In this document: piece after piece, positions 60,432-64,000 of the stretch
How the letters are laid out: the number at the start of each line of letters is the position of its first letter
How positions within the stretch are numbered: position 1 is the stretch's first letter
Assembly: GCA_964530625.1 (NCBI GenBank)
Contig: CAZHAK010000009.1
Coordinates: 1-64,000, forward strand
Reading direction: 5' to 3'
From: JABWCQ01 sp964530625
GTDB lineage: Bacteria > Electryoneota > RPQS01
Length of the DNA stretch: 64,000 bases
Notes under the pieces: model-generated
Databases searched by the model: none
What the model was told of the DNA's origin: nothing
The model's input: only the letters and a program-made list of their open reading frames with translations
Program-made: the position numbers and the translations under genes

Positions 60432-62828
60432 ATGCGCGCATTCGTCAAGATTATCGGAATTGCGGTCGGTCTAACCGGACTGATCGGAGGAGCACTGCTC
60501 TCCATGGGACACCTGCGGACAGCCGAAGGCGACTACCAGGACCTCGAAATGGCCAAACTGAAAAACCTCGCCTCCACCTGGGAAACCCAGCTGCTTTCCC
60601 TACGCTCGGCCTTTCGCGATGTCCTGCTGCGACACAGCGTCACAGCAGTCGTTGAACATCCGTCCGACTGGGCCGTCTGGAGATTTGAGAATAAAATCGG
60701 GCAAATGACCGAGGATTGGCCCACCGGGCTCGCCCAACCCCGAGGTTGGGTGTTGCTGCGTTCCAACAATGTGATTCATGCTGTCTTGGGAGACAGCACC
60801 GGATTCGCCGAGGCACTGGACGACTTTGCCCAGCCCGATGCCCCCGATATTCTCCTGACGGAAAAAACCAAAGGTCCCAAACGCTGCTTGGCGTTGCAAT
60901 ATGCACCCCCCTCAAACGACCAAAATCCCACTCCAGGGAGGCTCTTGGCGCTGGTGGATGCCCAGTCATTGTTTAAAATCCCCAGCGATCCCCCTGCCCA
61001 ATGGGTGCTGATGAACGGCCCGACGGCGACCTATCTCGCCTCCGCCCGTCGATCCGACCCTCCGATTGGGGCCGGAACGTGGGGAATTTTGCTCTCGCAG
61101 ACTTCTGGCCTTGTCACAATGGATGACGGCCTGCCTCTGGCGTTTGCCCGCATTCGCGTACCCGGAATGCAGCCGCTTCTGGTTGTCTCAGAAATCAACT
61201 CGCCCACCAGCGCGACCACCGCCGCTGGAGCGTTGCTTCTGCTGGCCGCCGGAACCGTGATGCTAGTCGTCATGCTGCGTCCGCGCAAAAAACCCGGCAG
61301 CGCAGCCGTAGTCATCACAGAGTCCACAGAGCCAGAGGAAACTAAATCATCTCGCGACTCCGTGACGTTTCGCCAAATCTTTCAGGCCGTCCGCACCCCT
61401 CTTTGTGTAGTGGATGAAAGCGGCAGATTATTGCGTGTCAATTCTGCTGCGCGTGAATTGCTTTATCTTCCTAAAGGCGGACAACCGGATGATTCCGTCA
61501 CCGTTATCGGCGGCGATTTTCGCGGTTCGCTAAAAGAGTTCTTGCTCAGAGCGGTTTCTCCCGAGTACAACGGCGGATGCTGGCTGCTCTGCCGTGAAGA
61601 GAAACATTATTTCGACGGCGAAATCGTCGCCACCAAACTCACAGCCTCCGCGGATCAATCCGGTCCCGTCGCGCTCGAGTTCGTCGAAAATCTTCCCGTC
61701 TCCGCCGCAGACACCACGGAGATCGCTCCTATCGTGTCAGCCGTGGATGCATTGAATCCGCTGCCCGTGTTGTTAGTCAACAGGGAAGGCCGTGTCGTGC
61801 ATTGCAATCATGCCGCGCTTGACATCAATACCAAGCTTGCGAGTTCGCCGCTGCTTCATGAAGTCTTGCCCGGTTTGGAGCTGTCCTATCTGCCGACGGT
61901 CGTGGATCCGAACAGAACCTCAAAATTCGAGAGTCTCTTCGGCTCGCGGCTCTTTGAATTCTATCCTGTGCCGACCTCGGACGGAATGCTGCTCTACGGA
62001 CAAAAGAAATCCGACTCACAGAGTTTGCAAATCGCGCTCAGACACGCGCAAGAAAACTTCAATACACTCTGCGGCATGTGCAGCGAGGCAGTATTGTTGG
62101 TGGACCCGCGCACGCACGCCATTCAGGAAGCCAACATCGCCGCGTCCGATCTATTCGGCGCCGTGCATCCGGGTCTAATCGGCAAAGACATGAGCGAATT
62201 CGCCGACTGGCCGTGGACCGAAGAACATCTTCGCACGTCCGTGCAGATGCAGCGCGGGGACGGTCAGATCGTGCCCTGTTCATTCGAGCATGAGTTAATC
62301 AAAATTGAAGGCGAGCCGACCTTACTCGTCGTCGTGGACAGATTGCACGAAGAAGAGAGCCGCAATGTCGCAGACCTTGCCGACTATGCTCAGTCCGTAG
62401 CCGAGAAACTCTCGGAAACACTCCAGCGCGAGCCGGAGCCGCCCGTGCAGGAAATCATTCCCATCGGCCCCGGCATGTTAGTCGTGACCAATCCCACTGT
62501 CCGCGACGTCGCCAGAAAAATGCTCGAGCACTTAGGACACCCGTGCGAAGTCTTTACAAACTTGGACGACGCGACGCTTTACTTAGTGCGTTCTGACATT
62601 CGTCCTGAGTTTGTGATGATTGATTTAGGCGATTTCGATTCACCCGCCGATTGGATTGAGATGTTGCGCGCTCGTTGCGGCAGCGTCCCCTGCATAGGCT
62701 TGTCCGACGTGCCCAATGAAGACCTACCCGAGGGCCCCAACGCGCTGCTGCCCAAACCATTCGAGTTAGACGACGTAGCCCAAAGCCTCCAAAGCGTGGA
62801 CGTAGACAGCGTCATGGACGCAGCATAA
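60432..62828 (+). CDS. Membrane multi-PAS sensor protein with degenerate receiver, no kinase domain
   Basis: This 798-residue protein has two transmembrane helices (~5-25 and ~265-285) flanking a periplasmic sensing region of about 240 residues. About three PAS-like domains follow in the cytosol (~310-420, 435-535, 545-640; e.g. PLCVVDESGRLLRVNSAA and PVLLVNREGRVVHCNHAA), then a receiver-like domain (~678-790). The receiver keeps the phospho-acceptor-like aspartate (VMIDLGDF) and the lysine (LPKPFEL). It has lost the acidic pair after strand 1 (MLVVTNPTV). No HisKA/HATPase, GGDEF, EAL or HTH is present. It could scaffold or signal through another protein, or be a fossil kinase. It is transcribed alone. 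Confidence 0.8.
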   Translation: MRAFVKIIGIAVGLTGLIGGALLSMGHLRTAEGDYQDLEMAKLKNLASTWETQLLSLRSAFRDVLLRHSVTAVVEHPSDWAVWRFENKIGQMTEDWPTGLAQPRGWVLLRSNNVIHAVLGDSTGFAEALDDFAQPDAPDILLTEKTKGPKRCLALQYAPPSNDQNPTPGRLLALVDAQSLFKIPSDPPAQWVLMNGPTATYLASARRSDPPIGAGTWGILLSQTSGLVTMDDGLPLAFARIRVPGMQPLLVVSEINSPTSATTAAGALLLLAAGTVMLVVMLRPRKKPGSAAVVITESTEPEETKSSRDSVTFRQIFQAVRTPLCVVDESGRLLRVNSAARELLYLPKGGQPDDSVTVIGGDFRGSLKEFLLRAVSPEYNGGCWLLCREEKHYFDGEIVATKLTASADQSGPVALEFVENLPVSAADTTEIAPIVSAVDALNPLPVLLVNREGRVVHCNHAALDINTKLASSPLLHEVLPGLELSYLPTVVDPNRTSKFESLFGSRLFEFYPVPTSDGMLLYGQKKSDSQSLQIALRHAQENFNTLCGMCSEAVLLVDPRTHAIQEANIAASDLFGAVHPGLIGKDMSEFADWPWTEEHLRTSVQMQRGDGQIVPCSFEHELIKIEGEPTLLVVVDRLHEEESRNVADLADYAQSVAEKLSETLQREPEPPVQEIIPIGPGMLVVTNPTVRDVARKMLEHLGHPCEVFTNLDDATLYLVRSDIRPEFVMIDLGDFDSPADWIEMLRARCGSVPCIGLSDVPNEDLPEGPNALLPKPFELDDVAQSLQSVDVDSVMDAA

Positions 62829-62835
62829 AAAGAGA

Positions 62836-62855
62836 TTCCCCCCGTTCCTACGGGG
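62836..62855 (+). terminator. GC-rich hairpin after the PAS sensor gene
   Basis: CCCCCCGT-TCCT-ACGGGGGG forms an 8-bp stem 8 bp past the stop codon. No T-run follows; G-runs do. The sequence may be part of the repeat-rich intergenic DNA rather than a dedicated terminator. Confidence 0.4.
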
Positions 62856-62896
62856 GGGTTAGGGGGGGTCAAAAACCCAAGCGCACAAAGCATTTT

Positions 62897-62951
62897 CTAG
62901 CGGCGGCCTCCGGCCGTCTTTCCTTTTCTGTCATCCTCTGTAAGGACCTCG
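62897..62951. repeat. Dispersed repeat A, copy 1
   Basis: About 55 bp beginning CTAGCGGCGGCCTCCGGCCG and continuing through a T-rich stretch to TGTCATCC...AGGACCTC (62929-62949). A second copy with a few changes is at 63154-63210. The 62829-63441 gap has no gene. Confidence 0.75.
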
Positions 62952-62981
62952 CCGGGCAATCCAAAATTGTCTAATCGCGGT

Positions 62982-63001
62982 GGCAGGCGTCTTCACCTGC
63001 C
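62982..63001. repeat. Inverted repeat GGCAGG-N8-CCTGCC
   Basis: A 6-bp perfect stem with an 8-nt spacer in the repeat-rich intergenic DNA. It resembles short dispersed palindromes common between genes in uncultured bacteria. Confidence 0.45.
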
Positions 63002-63029
63002 CCGCTTATCGAGAGCGAACAAGCACACT

Positions 63030-63061
63030 TGTCATCCTGAAGCCGCTGCGGCTGAAGGACC
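63030..63061. repeat. Dispersed TGTCATCC...AGGACC element, long form
   Basis: TGTCATCCTGAAGCCGCTGC followed by GGCTGAAGGACC. The centre is a palindrome (AGCCGC/GCGGCT). It resembles the widespread intergenic 'GTCATCCTGAG...AAGGATCT' repeat family. Confidence 0.6.
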
Positions 63062-63078
63062 CCTCCGCTTCCGCTCTC

Positions 63079-63105
63079 CCCCCAAATCTGCCGCAGATTT
63101 GGGGG
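63079..63105. repeat. 13-bp perfect palindrome
   Basis: CCCCCAAATCTGC and GCAGATTTGGGGG flank a single C. A hairpin of this strength without T-run or nearby gene end is best seen as part of a repeat element. Confidence 0.7.
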
Positions 63106-63153
63106 AACAAAAGGGGGGCTTCTGAATTCATCCCACATAGTTTATCCCAACCA

Positions 63154-63210
63154 CTAGCGTCGGCCTCCGGCCGTCTTTCTCTTTTTCTGTCATCTTTTGT
63201 AAAGACCTAC
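63154..63210. repeat. Dispersed repeat A, copy 2
   Basis: The same layout as 62897-62951: CTAGCGTCGGCCTCCGGCCG, a T-rich stretch, then TGTCATC...AGACCTA (63188-63208). Differences are scattered substitutions, so the copies are old. Confidence 0.75.
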
Positions 63211-63258
63211 TAAAAGGAGGCTGCCATCCCAAACTCTACCCAATAAACCCAAACCGCT

Positions 63259-63277
63259 TGTCATCCCGCAGGGACCT
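63259..63277. repeat. Short TGTCATCCCG-AGGGACCT element, copy 1
   Basis: TGTCATCCCGCAGGGACCT preceded by CCGCT. The same short form recurs at 63329-63348. The central CCCG-C-AGGG is a small palindrome. Confidence 0.6.
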
Positions 63278-63328
63278 ATCCAAAGGACGTAAACATCCAA
63301 TTCGTTGTGACCACAACTTGACACCGCT

Positions 63329-63348
63329 TGTCATCCCGTCAGGGACCT
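63329..63348. repeat. Short TGTCATCCCG-AGGGACCT element, copy 2
   Basis: Same as 63259-63277 with one extra T in the centre, and the same CCGCT immediately upstream. With the two A copies and the long form, this makes five related TGTCATC...GACC units in 420 bp. Confidence 0.6.
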
Positions 63349-63414
63349 AGAAATGGAGGCAACCAACAAAAAGCGCAACCCAAAGCCCCCAAGCCAAGCG
63401 AAGCATCTTCCGCC

Positions 63415-63442
63415 CATTCATCACTCATCATTCATCATTCAT
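63415..63442. repeat. Tandem 7-bp repeat (CATTCAT)x4
   Basis: Four units of CAYTCAT in tandem, ending exactly at the stop codon of the following minus-strand gene. Slippage here would change only the 3' untranslated end. Confidence 0.7.
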
Positions 63443-64000
63443 CATTTCAAAAGCACCACCTTCCGCATAACACTAACCCCTCGCGATTCCGCCCTCAAAA
63501 AATAAACCCCGCTCGACATCCCTGCAGGCGCAGCATAAGAAATCGTATTCCCCGAGAGCCTCCCCCGAAACACCACATCCACCTCTCTCCCCAACAAATC
63601 ATACAAAAACACATTCACTTCAGAATGAAGCGGCGCGTCAAGCAAAATCCTTAATGTTGAGTTGAAGGGATTGGGAAAGACAGATAAATCGAAATTCATT
63701 ACAGCTGCCCGTTCCCTTACTGTCGTAAAGGGTCCTGTTTTCCACATCTGGTATCCTGTCTGCCCCGTGCCTCCCGCGCTTCCAACCGGAGGAACGGTAT
63801 ACACGACATGATGATGTCCGAACGGGGAAGCTGCATATGCTCTTGCCGTAAACCGACCACCGTTTTGGTCTGTTACCCAAAGAGAATCGGATTCAAATGC
63901 AACCGAAAAATCGTCCAAATAGAACCCGCGAATCTTGACTCCGAACCAACCGCTTGCCTTAACAACGATGGTTATCATCGTATCAGCAAATACACCAAAG
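63442..64000 (-). CDS. C-terminal part of a secreted protein with sorting domain (runs off the window)
   Basis: The frame is open to the end of the window, so the N-terminus lies beyond 64000. The visible 186 or so residues comprise a beta-rich end of a larger domain (FGVKIRGFYLDDFSVAF, FTARAYAASPFGHHHVVY) and a complete sorting domain: FDLSVFPNPFNSTLRILL, LYDLLGREVDVVF, GMSSGVYFLRAES and RKVVLLK. It is the sixth protein of this class in the window. Nothing can be said about its activity. The stop codon TGA lies inside a short tandem repeat. Confidence 0.8.
   Translation of the reverse strand, partial: FGVFADTMITIVVKASGWFGVKIRGFYLDDFSVAFESDSLWVTDQNGGRFTARAYAASPFGHHHVVYTVPPVGSAGGTGQTGYQMWKTGPFTTVRERAAVMNFDLSVFPNPFNSTLRILLDAPLHSEVNVFLYDLLGREVDVVFRGRLSGNTISYAAPAGMSSGVYFLRAESRGVSVMRKVVLLK

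Noticed and set aside
1..64000. CRISPR arrays, prophage or complete insertion sequences
   Set aside because: No regularly spaced direct repeats, phage structural genes, integrases or paired terminal repeats with a transposase were found; the only mobile-type gene is the orphan at 203-643.

Overview
This 64 kb window looks like ordinary chromosome of a Gram-negative, LPS-making bacterium. I place it in the Fibrobacteres-Chlorobi-Bacteroidetes (FCB) superphylum or one of its uncultured candidate phyla (Zixibacteria/KSB1/Marinimicrobia-like). This placement is inference. It rests on six secreted proteins ending in the 'YPNPFNP' FlgD-like/Por-type C-terminal sorting domain, a GldA/F/G-type ABC module with DUF4340, a DUF5683 protein and a YfhO-type membrane protein, beside complete Kdo and Lpt genes. 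No prophage, CRISPR array or complete insertion sequence was seen.

Layout. 1-890: tRNA-Pro and an orphan IS1-like zinc-ribbon/HTH protein. 890-5191 (+): threonine degradation operon tdh-kbl with a KimA-like potassium/APC transporter between the two enzymes. 5257-32592 is almost wholly minus-strand. Read in transcription order, it starts with an ECF sigma factor/anti-sigma pair, a Cys/His-rich periplasmic protein, a Wzi-type outer-membrane protein, an SDR, and a previously uncalled 73-codon gene with an in-frame TGA that encodes a SelW-like (Rdx family) selenoprotein. Next come a sorting-domain protein, a lipoprotein, a sigma-54 activator and a PEGA Ser/Thr kinase. They are followed by the Gld-type ABC module, a heterodimeric ABC exporter, and a long operon gatC-kdsB-pyrG-icd-kdsA-folB-folK-dNK-ridA-DUF5683-proDH. 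An orphan DNA methyltransferase closes the block.

32759-41819: a small DUF6249-like membrane protein, nadB overlapping it tail to tail, a 1033-residue sorting-domain protein, a secreted subtilase and an aminotransferase. 42018-53452 (+): kdsC-kdsD-lptC-lptA-(YfhO)-lptB, then rpoN, lon and engB. This is the classical proteobacterial kdsC/D-lpt-rpoN order, with a large membrane protein inserted and hpf absent. rpoN has both a sigma-70-like promoter and a near-perfect -24/-12 sigma-54 promoter. 53558-60226 (-): LVIVD lipoprotein, pdxT, pdxS and two large sorting-domain proteins. 60432-62828 (+): a multi-PAS membrane sensor without a kinase domain. 62829-63441: repeat-rich intergenic DNA. 63442-64000 (-): the 3' end of another sorting-domain protein.

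Themes. Envelope building is spread over two operons (Kdo synthesis and activation, Lpt export) plus Wzi. Sigma-54 regulation is represented by rpoN and a GAF-type activator. Promoters with TTGACA-N17-TATATT-like boxes recur. The strongest unannotated item is the selenoprotein gene at 28058-28279: it has a CxxU redox motif, a good ribosome binding site, and a short stem-loop at the right distance downstream of the TGA.
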